From: DATGPD01 sp041398565
Lineage (GTDB): Bacteria; Planctomycetota; UBA1135; UBA2386
Length of the DNA: 64,000 nucleotides
Direction of reading: 5' to 3'
Assembly (NCBI GenBank): GCA_041398565.1
Contig: JAWKUN010000002.1
Coordinates: forward strand, 2,254,359-2,318,358
In this document: piece after piece, positions 36,601-45,150 of the stretch
How the letters are laid out: every line of letters starts with the position of its first letter
Numbering within the stretch: position 1 is the first letter of the stretch
The notes under the pieces: model-generated
Told to the model about the DNA's origin: nothing
The model's database searches: none
The model's input: the letters and a program-made list of their open reading frames with translations, nothing else
Program-made: the position numbers and the translations under genes

Positions 36601-37449
36601 GAACAGGGCCACTACGGCGGCCGCACGCAGCCGTCGTCGACGCGCCAGGGCATCTACGCGGTCGCGCCGTCGGGCCGCTTCCTGGCCTCGGTCAACACGC
36701 GCCAGCCGGAGGCGATGGTGAAGATGCTGCGCACCGCGCTCACGCAGTGGCAGCAGCTGGCGCCGGCCGATCGCAAACTCGACGCCGCCGCGCGCGAACG
36801 GTTGGCCTCGAACCATCGGTTCGCGGATCGTTACCCGGACGACGGCCTGGTGCTCGCCGAGTACGGGCGCGACCTCGGTCGCCCCGTCGACGAGGGCGAC
36901 TGGCGCACGCAGGCATGGAACGAGGACCAGGCCTGGTTCACCAAGGCCGAAGCCGCGTCGATGGTGCCGGCCGAGACCACGGTCGGCGCCGAGGCGCAGG
37001 TACCGCGACCGCTGGTGGAACGGCTCGCGCGCCTGCACCTGCTCGACTTCGTACGCGGCCAGACGCCGGACTTGCCGGCCGCGGCCGTACAGACCGCCGA
37101 GCTGCGCGTGCGCGTCGCCGCGGTCGAAGGTGACCGCGTGCACCTGCAGCTGAGCGGCCGCACACACAGCGAAGAGACCGGTCGCTGGATCGTGCGCGAT
37201 GGCGGCAAGGGACCGGAGAAGCACACACGCGGCGTGCGGCTCGAGCTCGACGGCCACGCGACCTGGGACCGCGCCGCCGGCCGCTTCACCGCGTTCGAGC
37301 TGTTGGCCGAAGGCGAGCGCTGGGGCGCGACGCGCTACAACCAACGCGCCGACGACACCGCACCGACCCGCGTGGGCTTCGCGTTCGTGCTGGCGCCGAA
37401 GGACCACCCGCGCGTCGCGCCGTCGTTCGCCTGGGCCTACGGCTGGTAG
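36592..37449 (+). pseudogene. 5'-truncated conserved hypothetical gene
   Basis: The frame is open from 36580, directly after an in-frame TGA at 36577-36579. Coding similarity starts at GFCEQGHYGGRTQPSSTRQG, then IYAVAPSGRFLAS. This is a conserved opening segment of a planctomycete-type protein family of unknown function that I recall from related genomes. No start codon is available before ATG 36715, so the N-terminus has been lost where it meets the IS91 transposase fragment. The rest (ALTQWQQLAP to FAWAYGW) appears intact. Expression from ATG 36715 would yield 244 residues. Confidence 0.65.
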
Positions 37450-39071
37450 CGCGCCGCCGCCTTCCGCACGCCTGCCGGCACCGCATCGTCGACGTGGCCG
37501 AACGTCTCCGCCGAGGCCGCGCGCAGCGCACGCGCATACTGCACCGGCACGTTGTCGCCGAGCAGTTCGCCCGGCTGCACGTAGTGATGGATCTCGCCGT
37601 AGTGCCGGATCTCGGTCGGGCTGATGCGGCGCATCAGGTGCCACGGTCGCAGCTGCTCGGACCGGTGCAGCCCCATCGCGCCGAGCAGTTCGGCGCAGCT
37701 GGCCAGCGACGTGCGATGGAACGACGCGACGCGTTCGCGCTTGTTCGCCACCACGAGACCCGCTTCGAGGTGCGGGTCCTGCGTCGCGACACCGGCCGGG
37801 CACACGTTCGAGTTGCAGCGCAGCGCCTGGATGCAGCCGAGCGCCAGCATCATGCCGCGCGCGCAGTAGACCATGTCGGCGCCGAGCATCATCGCCTTCA
37901 GCATGCCGAAACCGGTGGTGATGCGGCCCGAGCCGATCAGGCGGATGCGATCGCGCACGCCGAAGCCGACCAGCGCGTTGTGCACGAACACGATCGCGTC
38001 CGCGGCCGGCGAACCGACGCGGTTGGTGAACTCCACCGGTGCGGCGCCGGTGCCGCCTTCGCCGCCGTCGACGGCGATGAAGTCGGGCGTGATGCCGGTC
38101 TGCACCATCGCCTTGCACAGCGCGAAGAACTCGCGCCGCTTGCCGAGGCACAGCTTGAAGCCGACCGGCTTGCCGCCCGACAGTTCGCGCAGCTGGCGGA
38201 TCCACTGCATCAGCCCGATCGGCGTCGAGAACGCGCGGTGCGCGGGCGGCGACAGCACGTCCTGGCCCATCGGCACGTGGCGGATCTCGGCGATCTCCGG
38301 CGTCACCTTGGCCGCCGGCAGGATGCCGCCGTGGCCGGGCTTCGCGCCCTGCGACAGCTTGATCTCGATCATCTTGACCTCGGGCCGCCGCGCGTTGCTC
38401 GCGAACAGCTCCGGATCGAACGCACCGTCGAGCGTGCGGCAGCCGAAGTAGCCGGTGCCGATCTGCCAGATCAGGTCGCCGCCGTGCTGCAGGTGGTGGC
38501 GCGAGATCGAACCCTCGCCGGTGTTGTGCGCGAAGCCGCCGTCGCGCGCGCCGCCGTTCAGCGCCTGGATCGCGTGGCCGCTCAGCGCGCCGTAGCTCAT
38601 CGCCGAGATGTTGAGGATGCTGGCGTCGTACGGCTGCGTGCAGTCCGGCCCGCCGACGCGGACGCGCAGGCTCGCCGGATCGACGTGCACCGGTGCCAGC
38701 GAGTGGTTCACCCACTCGTAGCCGGTCTGGTAGACGTCGAGCCGCGTGCCGAACGGCATCGTGTCGAGCGTGTTCTTCGCGCGCTGGTAGACCAGCGAAC
38801 GTTCGTCGCGGCTGAACGGGCGGCCGTCGGTGTTGGACTCGACGAAGTACTGGTTGATCTCCGGCCGGATCGCCTCGAACCAGTAGCGGAAGCGGCCGAG
38901 CAACGGAAAGTTGCGCCGGATCGTCTGCCGGGTCTGGAAGTAGTCGTGGTAGCCGGCCGCGAACAGCGGGCCGAGCACGAGCAGCGACCACAGGGCGGCG
39001 GGCCAGAAGCTCGCCAGCACGGCGAGGCCGGCCAGCAGCACGACGGACACGAGGACGAACTCGCGCCGCAT
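37437..39071 (-). CDS. FMN-binding glutamate synthase family protein
   Basis: The protein has 544 residues. A hydrophobic N-terminal segment (about residues 5-40) precedes a GltS/FMN-binding alpha/beta barrel. Typical motifs are ISAMSYGALSGHAIQALNGGA, GEGSIS, QGAKPGHGGILPA, DGGEGGTGAAP, GADMVYCARGMM and the Cys cluster CIQALRCNSNVCPAGVATQ. It resembles the glutamate synthase large-subunit central domain without the amidotransferase part. The reaction of these stand-alone forms is not established. It is convergent with the truncated hypothetical gene and overlaps its 3' end by 13 bases. Confidence 0.9.
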   Translation of the reverse strand: MRREFVLVSVVLLAGLAVLASFWPAALWSLLVLGPLFAAGYHDYFQTRQTIRRNFPLLGRFRYWFEAIRPEINQYFVESNTDGRPFSRDERSLVYQRAKNTLDTMPFGTRLDVYQTGYEWVNHSLAPVHVDPASLRVRVGGPDCTQPYDASILNISAMSYGALSGHAIQALNGGARDGGFAHNTGEGSISRHHLQHGGDLIWQIGTGYFGCRTLDGAFDPELFASNARRPEVKMIEIKLSQGAKPGHGGILPAAKVTPEIAEIRHVPMGQDVLSPPAHRAFSTPIGLMQWIRQLRELSGGKPVGFKLCLGKRREFFALCKAMVQTGITPDFIAVDGGEGGTGAAPVEFTNRVGSPAADAIVFVHNALVGFGVRDRIRLIGSGRITTGFGMLKAMMLGADMVYCARGMMLALGCIQALRCNSNVCPAGVATQDPHLEAGLVVANKRERVASFHRTSLASCAELLGAMGLHRSEQLRPWHLMRRISPTEIRHYGEIHHYVQPGELLGDNVPVQYARALRAASAETFGHVDDAVPAGVRKAAARYQP

Positions 39072-39225
39072 GGAGGGCAGTTGTATGGCCAGGATCTGCC
39101 TATGCCATCGGCAGCACCTGGCCTCGGTCCGGAGGAATCCGCGCCGGAACCCCGAGCAGCCGCTCGATCGCCTCGCGCGCCCCGTCGACGTCCCACGCCC
39201 GGGACCGGGCGCTAGGCTTCGGCGC

Positions 39226-40122
39226 GTGAGCACGAACGCCTCGCCACCGCCCGCGGCGCGCCCTGCGCGCGGCCGTCGCCTGCTGCGCCTGGCCGCCCTC
39301 GGCTGCCTCGGGTGGTGGCTCTGCGGCTTCGTCGCGGCCTGGGCAGCGACCGCGCCGCACCCGAGCCCGATCGCAGCGCAGCGCGACCTCGCCGACCTGC
39401 CGATCGAGCCGGTGGCGACGACCGCCCGCGACGGCGTCGCCGTGCGCGGCTGGCTGGTCGACGGCAGCCGCGGCGCGCGCTGCGTCGTGCTCGCGGCCGG
39501 CATCCGCGGCAACCGCATGGCGATGCGGACGCGCGCCGAGTGGTACCTGCGGCACGGCTGGTCGACGCTGCTGGTCGACCTGCGCGGCACCGGCGAGAGC
39601 GCGCCCGAACGCATCGCGATGGGCTGGAGCGAGGCGCTCGACCTGTGCGCGTGGCACGCATTCCTGCAGCAGCGCGGGTACGGGGCCGTCGCCGTGCACG
39701 GGCAGTCGCTCGGCGCCGCGGCGGCGGTCTACACCGCGGTGCGCTCGTCGTCGCCGCCGCGTTGGCAGTTCGTCGTGCTCGAGGCCTGCTACCGCGACAT
39801 CGACGCGGCGCTGCAGGCACGTCTGTCGTGGATGCCGTCGTTCACGCTGTGGCCGCTGCGGGTCTGCAGCGAGTGGCTGCTCGGCGTCGACGCCGACGAA
39901 CTGTCACCGCTGCGCGCGATCGTGCAGCTCGACGCGCCGCTGCTGGTCGTCTGCGGCAGCGAAGACCACAAGGTCGGCCCGGACGCCGCGCGGCTGCTGC
40001 TGGCGGCGAGCCCGGCGCGCGACAAACACCTGGTGACCGTCGACGGCATCGGCCACGGCGACCTCTGGTCCGCGGGACCGGCGCTGCCACAGGCGCTTGC
40101 GGCGTTCCTGGCCCGCCGTTGA
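39226..40122 (+). CDS. Alpha/beta hydrolase
   Basis: The protein has 298 residues with a basic N-terminus and a transmembrane or signal-anchor segment (AALGCLGWWLCGFVAAWAA). The nucleophile elbow is GQSLGAAAAV, with the oxyanion region LAAGIRGNR and VDLRGTGES, the acid in GSEDHKV and the His in GIGHGDLW. It resembles membrane-anchored YqkD/BAAT-type serine hydrolases. GTG 39226 is used because it gives the standard signal-anchor start. Substrate is unknown. Confidence 0.85.
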   Translation: MSTNASPPPAARPARGRRLLRLAALGCLGWWLCGFVAAWAATAPHPSPIAAQRDLADLPIEPVATTARDGVAVRGWLVDGSRGARCVVLAAGIRGNRMAMRTRAEWYLRHGWSTLLVDLRGTGESAPERIAMGWSEALDLCAWHAFLQQRGYGAVAVHGQSLGAAAAVYTAVRSSSPPRWQFVVLEACYRDIDAALQARLSWMPSFTLWPLRVCSEWLLGVDADELSPLRAIVQLDAPLLVVCGSEDHKVGPDAARLLLAASPARDKHLVTVDGIGHGDLWSAGPALPQALAAFLARR

Positions 40123-40307
40123 CGGGCCGCCGACGACAGCACGTGGCCGATGCCGCACGCCGCGGTGATCCACAGCGTGCGGCGCAGCGTCCAGCCGCGC
40201 GCCTTGGCCAGCCCGACGAACGGCAGGTAGTGGTCGGGACCGAGCGCGGTGTGCACGAAGGCCACGCCGACCGCCGCCACGAGCATGCTGGTGGAGAGTT
40301 GGTCCAT
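40123..40307 (-). pseudogene. UreH/TauE-like nickel transporter, N-terminal fragment
   Basis: Starting at ATG 40307, 60 residues match the first two helices of UreH-type (urease accessory, sulfite exporter-like) membrane proteins: AAVGVAFVHTALGPDHYLPFVGLAKARGW and RTLWITAACGIGHVLSS. The similarity stops directly at the end of the alpha/beta hydrolase gene, so the 3' two thirds are missing. The start lies two bases after the hypE stop, indicating an original hypE-transporter operon concerned with nickel. Confidence 0.7.
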
Positions 40308-40309
40308 GG

Positions 40310-41000
40310 TCAGCAGATGCGCGGCAGGTCCATGCCGCTGAGCAGGTCCAGGGCCCTGGCCCCGCCGCTGTGCGTGCGCAGCACCAACGGCGCGCCGCCG
40401 TCGGCGCCTTCGGTCACGCGACCGATCACGGCGGCGCCGCGGCCTTGCGGCAGTTCGCGCAGCACGGCCAGCACGGCGTCGGCGTGCGCGGCCGGCGTCC
40501 ACAAGAGCAGGCGGCCTTCGCAGGCCAGGTAGAGCGGGTCGAGGCCGAGCAGTTCGCAGACGGCCAGCGTCTCGCGCCGCAACGGCAGCGCCGCCTCGTC
40601 GAGTTCGATGCGGCAGCGCGCGCGCACGGCGACCTCGTGGCAGACCGTGGCGACGCCGCCGCGCGTCGGGTCGTGCATCGCGTGCACCGGCGCGTCACAG
40701 CCGAGCACCGCCAGGGTCAGCGCATGCAGTGGTGCGACGCACGACGCGAGCTCGCTCTGCAGGCCGTGGCGGCACGCCATGATCACCGCACCGTGGTCAC
40801 CGAGCGTGCGGCTGTCGATCACGACGTCGCCGGCGCCCACCCGGTGGTCGCCGACGTCGACCGTCGGCGCGACCACGCCGAGCCCGCTGCTGACCGCGAA
40901 CACCTTGTCGCCGCGGCCGCGCGGCACGACCTTGGTGTCACCGGCGACCAGCTGCACGTTGGCCTCGCGCGCTGCGCGCGCGGCGCCGTCGTTGCGCACG
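40310..41000 (-). pseudogene. hypE: hypE, C-terminal fragment
   Basis: The minus strand encodes the second half of hydrogenase maturation factor HypE: VAGDTKVVPRG, GDVVIDSRTLGDHGAVIMACR, HDPTRGGVATVCHEVA, LGLDPLYLACEGRLL, and the C-terminal DLPRIC with the Cys that carries the carbamoyl/cyano group. The ATP-binding N-terminal half is absent. At about 41000 the frame passes into an IS91 transposase zinc-finger fragment. The other hyp genes are not in the window. Confidence 0.82.
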
Positions 41001-41002
41001 CC

Positions 41003-41235
41003 TTGCGTGGCACGGTGGTCGAAGGCGCAGGCCCAACGCACTCGGTGCGGGAGCGACAGCACCCACTGGCGCACGGGAACGTCGGGGAAGACGCGGTCGA
41101 TCAGCCATGCGGCGCCATCGGCCATGCGGCGCGCACCGCAGGACGGGCAGATGCCGCGGCGCTTGCAGGAGAACGCGACGAGGTCGTCTCTGCCGCACGA
41201 ATCGCAGTGGACTCGGCAGAAGCCGCGCGCCAGGA
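41003..41235 (-). pseudogene. IS91-family transposase, N-terminal zinc-binding fragment
   Basis: The segment reads LLARGFCRVHCDSCGRDD, FSCKRRGICPSCGARRMAD and VPVRQWVLSLPHRVRWACAFDH. This is the four-Cys zinc-ribbon region typical of Y2_Tnp transposases, including the CxxC pairs (HCDSC and ICPSC). The reading frame is fused in frame with the hypE fragment downstream. It lies on the same strand as the C-terminal part at 35936-36600, so 4.4 kb of other DNA now takes the place of the catalytic middle. Confidence 0.8.
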
Positions 41236-41269
41236 GGTGATGAAGGCGAGCAGGCGGCGGTGGCCCTTG
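41236..41269 (-). mobile_element. 34-bp IS91 piece that continues copy I
   Basis: Identical to 36044-36077 in copy II (transposase coding for KGHRRLLAFIT). Copy I ends at the base equivalent to 36043, so this piece starts exactly where copy I stops. The two were contiguous before the 31968-41235 block came between them. Confidence 0.75.
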
Positions 41270-41635
41270 TGAAGCGGATGCCGCCGCCGCCCCGCCCGCC
41301 ACAACTCGTAGCCGCGCGCGTCGGCGCCGGCGAACACGACTGCGTCGCCGTCGCCGACCGCGCTCAGCGTCGCACCGTCGACCCCGGGCCACAGCGCAGT
41401 GCCGAGGTCGGTGAGGCGGCGCGCGATGCCACCGGTGCACGAGCACAGCTCGCGTCCGACGCTGGAGTGGGCGGTGAAGTAGAGCACGTCCGCGGCCGCG
41501 GTCAGGTGATCCGGATTCGAGTGCCCGCTGCCTGGCTCGAGGTCGGCCACCAGGCGGGTGCCCGCGGTCGTGTCGTCGGAGCGCCACAGCTCCGCGCCGT
41601 GTGAGCCGTCGTCGGCCACGAAGTAGGCGATGCCG
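41270..41635 (-). pseudogene. ELWxxDGT repeat protein, internal fragment
   Basis: On the minus strand the segment reads GIAYFVADDGSHGAELWRSDD, LEPGSGHSNPDHLTAAADVLYFTAHSS and ADARGYELWR. These are ELWxxDGT/hyalin-like beta units. It is bounded on one side by the direct repeat (41636) and on the other by the 34-bp IS91 piece, so both ends are broken. It may come from the same ancestral gene as 31968-32601. Confidence 0.78.
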
Positions 41636-42130
41636 TCGGCGGCCATCGGGTTGTAGGTCCAGCCCTTGCCTTCGATGAGGTTGCGCGCGTAGCGCGCCGC
41701 GATCATCGCGTCGTCGTAGGTCACGCCGCGACGCGTGCGGGCGACCGCGGCGGCCAGGGTGCCTGCCCCGAGCGCTGCGACGAGTGACCACAGACGCGAA
41801 GCGGGATGCGGCGCCACCTCGAACGCGTGCGAGGCGCGGTGCGCGGTGTCCATGGGGCGCGCAGGATGTGGTCGGCCACGGCCACGGGCAAGGCGAGACT
41901 CGGCCTTCGCGGCCATCGTCGTTGGTCGTGTGGGCCCGCCGTCGGGTGTGGCCGTACGCTGCGACGGGCATTTCGCCGCCGGGTGAGCCGAGGTCGCTAT
42001 GTTCGTCGCGTTCGAGAGTCTTCTCGCCGCACGCGCTCCCCACACCATGCCAAAGCTGTCCTTCCCGACGCCGCGACCGTCGTGTGCCCAGCCCGACACC
42101 ATGGCTGAGTCGCCGCGCAGCCTCGGCCGT
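41636..42130. repeat. 495-bp direct repeat, right copy
   Basis: The counterpart of 26489-26982, in direct orientation. Here the caspase-FGE lipoprotein gene (ATG 42101) continues intact. The GT-C glycosyltransferase frame, starting at ATG 41853 on the minus strand, is cut after about 72 codons and runs into the ELWxxDGT fragment. Confidence 0.93.
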
Positions 42131-44977
42131 ATCCTCGCCCGGCTCTTCCTGTTTTCGGCGGCGATGTCCGGCTGCGTGGTCACGCCCGACGGCCGAGCCT
42201 CCGACCTTGCTGCCGAATCCCGGCCGGTTTCCGGCGTCGGCCTGGAGGCTGCTCCGCTCCGCTGGAGCACGGCCGTGGTGCGAGCGCGCCGCGCCGCGGT
42301 GCTGGTGGCTGCGGACTCCTACACCACCAACCCGGCCTGGGCGCTGCCCAGCGCGGTCCGCAGCACCGAAGCCGTGCGCGACATGTTGGTCGATCGCTGC
42401 GGGTTCCCGCGCGATGCCGTCACCGTGCTGAGCGGCCGCGACGTGAGCGCCGACCGCGTCGAGGCCGCGATCCTGGCGGCCGGCGATCGTCTGCGCGGCG
42501 CCACCGACGGCCTCCTGTGGGTGTACTTCTGCGGGCACGGCTGGATCGCCGACGGCGAGCAGCAGGTCTTCACCTACCTGACCCGCGAGGTCGGCGGACG
42601 CTACGAGAAGACGATCGCGCGCGGCGACGTCGTGCGCTGGATGGCGGCGGCTCGCGCCGGCGCCAAGGTGGACGGCGTGCTGGTCGTCGACGCGTGCCGC
42701 CGCAACGTCGGCGACCCGCCGCCCCGGGCTCGGCTCGTGCGTAGCGATGTGTGGGAGGTGTACGGGGTCAAGGAAGGCCAGCTCGTGGCCGCCGGCAACG
42801 GCGGCGAGGCGTTCGCCTTCACGCGGGCGCTGGCCGACGCGGCCGCGGCGCTGGCGACGAGCCACGGCGACGCCGACCTTCAGCGCGTGGTCGCCGAGGC
42901 CACGTCGCGCACGCTGGCGGCCACCGGGATGCAAGAGCCCGAGATGCGTCCGCCGGCCGCTGCCGATGCGCCGCCGGCATTGGTGTTGCGCAACCGCGTG
43001 CGCTTCGTGGCCCGAATCGTCGACGCGCTGAGCGGGGTGCTCTTGCCGGAAGCGAACGTGGTGTTCGACGACCAGAAGCTCGCGGCAGCCGACGGCACGG
43101 TGGCGCTCGCCGGCTCGGCGAGCGAGCACGTCCTGTCGGTCGCGGTCGCCGGCTACCTGCCGCGCACCGAGCGGATGCTGCTGCGGACCGAAGAGAGCGG
43201 CGCCAGCCTGGAGGTGCCCCTGCTGCCTGCGTTCGTCCTCGTGCGCGGCCAGGTCGACCCACCGGGGGCGGTGCCGGTGCGCGCCCTCGCCGACGGCGCG
43301 CGCGCGGGATACCACGTGCTGGAGACGACCAGCGACGCGCGCGGTCGCTTCGAGCTGCGCGTGCCGCGTCTCGCCGGCACGCGCGTCGATGTGCTGCAGG
43401 ACGGCAAGGTGCTGGTGCCGGTGCCTCTGCCAGCGGCCGCCGCCGGCATCGTCGCTACCGGCGACGTCGAAGGCGTGGGCGTGGTCGACGTGCGGGTGGC
43501 GCTGCCCGCGGGCACGATCGCCAGGCCGGCCGACGCGCCGCAGCTGGGCAGCGATGCCGACCGCATCGACTGGGACCGGGCGCAGCGTCTGGCCGACGCC
43601 GGCCGCTACGACCTCGCCCGCGAGACTGTGGCCACGCTGCGCGGGACCGACCGCGGCCTCGTGGCTTGGCGGCGCTGGCTCGACAGCCGCTGGTCGGAGA
43701 AGGAGCTGCTGGCCGGCCTGGCCGCGGGCAAGGAGCGCGGCGAGTGGGAGCAAGCCGATGCCGTGGTGGCCTGGTGGAAGAGGGGCACGCGCGACGTCGA
43801 CAACCGCGAGCGCATCGCCGCGCTGGTCGAGGAGGTGGCGCGCGAGCACATGCCGCTGGCGACGCGGCTCTCCTACCAGGAGGCCAACCGGGCGCTGGCC
43901 GAGGGCGACGTCGAGACGGCGCTCGCACGCTACCTCGCCGTGCGCGACAACCTGCCGCCCGAGTACTGCAAGCAAGTCGTGGCGCAGGTGGAGCGCCTGC
44001 GCCTTCAGCTCTACGAGCGGTTCATGAACGCGGGCGCGCAGGCCGAACTCGAGGGCGACGTCGTCGCGGCGTTCGCGGCCTATGTCCGAGCCGTGGAGCA
44101 CAACGCGCGGGCGCGCACACCGGCGGCGCGGCTGCTGGCGCGGCATCCGGAACTCGCGGATTCAGCGGCGGGCCGGCAGATCGGCGAGGTGAAGGCAGCG
44201 GTCGAGACGGAGGCGGCGCGGATCGAGACCGGGATCGGGCTGTCGATGATCCGCATCGAGGCACAGGAGTTCGCGATGGGGAGCCCGGAGAACGAGACCG
44301 GCCGCGAAGGCGACGAGACACGCCACCGGGTGAGGATCACGAAGCCGTATTGGATCGGCGAGACGGAGGTGACGCAGGGGCAGTGGCGGGAGGTGATGGG
44401 GACGAAACCGTGGCAAGGCTTGAGCTACACGATCGAGGGCGACGCCGTGGCAGCGACCGAGGTGAGCTGGACCGACGCGATGGAGTTCTGCCGAAAGCTC
44501 ACCGAGCGAGAAAGGGCTGCGGGTCGACTGCCGGAGGGCTACCGCTACATCCTGCCGACGGAGGCGGAGTGGGAGCTGGCGTGCCGGGCAGGGTCGTCGT
44601 CGGCGTATTGCTACGGTGACGACGAGGGGCGGCTGCGCGAGTACGCGGTGTACCTTGAAGCGCGCTCGGGCCAGAACGCTCACGCGGTGAAGCAACGCAA
44701 GGCCAACGCCTGGGGTCTGTACGACATGCACGGAAACGTGTGGGAGTGGTGCCTGGACCAAGCGGACTACAGCGGCGGTGTTGTGACATCGACCTATCGC
44801 GATGGCCTCGAGGACCCATACAACACCGGCGGCCCGCAGCGCGTGTTCCGGGGCGGCTGCTGGCTCTACTCGGCGCAGTTCTGCCGGTCGGCGTACCGCC
44901 TCGCGAACGAGCCCGGCATCGCCCACGCCGGCTTGGGCTTCCGGCCTGTGCTCGCCGCGAGGTCTGACGTCAAGTGA
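42101..44977 (+). CDS. Caspase-like (C14) lipoprotein with FGE/C-type-lectin-fold variable C-terminus
   Basis: The protein has 958 residues. Residues 1-25 are a lipoprotein signal (FSAAMSGC, Cys25). Residues about 60-260 are a caspase/metacaspase-type peptidase with the dyad His146 (VYFCGHGW) and Cys199 (LVVDACRRN). A beta-sandwich regulatory-like region follows at about 300-420, then a helical segment. An FGE-sulfatase domain occupies about 705-958 (MIRIEAQEF, YWIGETEVTQ, LPTEAEWELACRAG, GLYDMHGNVWEWCLD, RGGCW, GLGFRPV). The last ~40 residues form a putative DGR variable region (44846-44932). The signal predicts the outer side of a membrane. A paralogue at 46585 shares the C-terminal module almost identically. 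The start and promoter lie in the direct repeat. Confidence 0.9.
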   Translation: MAESPRSLGRILARLFLFSAAMSGCVVTPDGRASDLAAESRPVSGVGLEAAPLRWSTAVVRARRAAVLVAADSYTTNPAWALPSAVRSTEAVRDMLVDRCGFPRDAVTVLSGRDVSADRVEAAILAAGDRLRGATDGLLWVYFCGHGWIADGEQQVFTYLTREVGGRYEKTIARGDVVRWMAAARAGAKVDGVLVVDACRRNVGDPPPRARLVRSDVWEVYGVKEGQLVAAGNGGEAFAFTRALADAAAALATSHGDADLQRVVAEATSRTLAATGMQEPEMRPPAAADAPPALVLRNRVRFVARIVDALSGVLLPEANVVFDDQKLAAADGTVALAGSASEHVLSVAVAGYLPRTERMLLRTEESGASLEVPLLPAFVLVRGQVDPPGAVPVRALADGARAGYHVLETTSDARGRFELRVPRLAGTRVDVLQDGKVLVPVPLPAAAAGIVATGDVEGVGVVDVRVALPAGTIARPADAPQLGSDADRIDWDRAQRLADAGRYDLARETVATLRGTDRGLVAWRRWLDSRWSEKELLAGLAAGKERGEWEQADAVVAWWKRGTRDVDNRERIAALVEEVAREHMPLATRLSYQEANRALAEGDVETALARYLAVRDNLPPEYCKQVVAQVERLRLQLYERFMNAGAQAELEGDVVAAFAAYVRAVEHNARARTPAARLLARHPELADSAAGRQIGEVKAAVETEAARIETGIGLSMIRIEAQEFAMGSPENETGREGDETRHRVRITKPYWIGETEVTQGQWREVMGTKPWQGLSYTIEGDAVAATEVSWTDAMEFCRKLTERERAAGRLPEGYRYILPTEAEWELACRAGSSSAYCYGDDEGRLREYAVYLEARSGQNAHAVKQRKANAWGLYDMHGNVWEWCLDQADYSGGVVTSTYRDGLEDPYNTGGPQRVFRGGCWLYSAQFCRSAYRLANEPGIAHAGLGFRPVLAARSDVK
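44846..44932 (+). other. Putative DGR variable region, copy A
   Basis: 29 codons between an invariant GTG and an invariant TTG-GGC-TTC. Compared with 50206-50292, 12 codons differ, giving 18 base changes, all at codon positions 1 or 2. Nearly all are NNC codons (for example TTC/GGC, CTC/GGC, TAC/AAC, ATC/GAC). This is the pattern produced from AAC codons in a DGR template. It lies in the ligand-binding loop region of the C-type-lectin fold. Confidence 0.75.
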
Positions 44978-45107
44978 GCAAGCGATGAGCAAGCACCAGG
45001 CCCGAGCGCCGAGGCGCGGAGCGCGCTGCGAGGGTCGCGGGCGGGGGTGGAAGCGGAGCGGCCCCGCCGGCGACCGGAGCCGCGCGCGGAGAGCCTCGGC
45101 GCGGGAG
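44978..45107 (+). promoter_or_regulatory. Conserved noncoding tail downstream of variable region A
   Basis: About 130 bases after the stop closely match 50338-50467 after the paralogue, although the two frames diverge through indels, so it is not coding. It contains a perfect 10-bp inverted repeat (GCGCCGAGGC at 45006-45015, GCCTCGGCGC at 45093-45102) around a GC-rich core. Structured DNA downstream of a variable region is required for retrohoming in known DGRs; a terminator or other RNA role is the alternative. Confidence 0.6.
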
Positions 45108-45150
45108 CGGCGTGAGTCTCACACGCCTGCGGGCGCCGGCGCGCGCCGAC

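Noticed and set aside
40310..44146. A 1278-residue minus-strand frame linking hypE, transposase and sequence opposite the caspase gene
   Set aside because: Only the hypE and zinc-finger parts are protein-like; the rest is antisense of the caspase gene and the repeat. It is a chance fusion.
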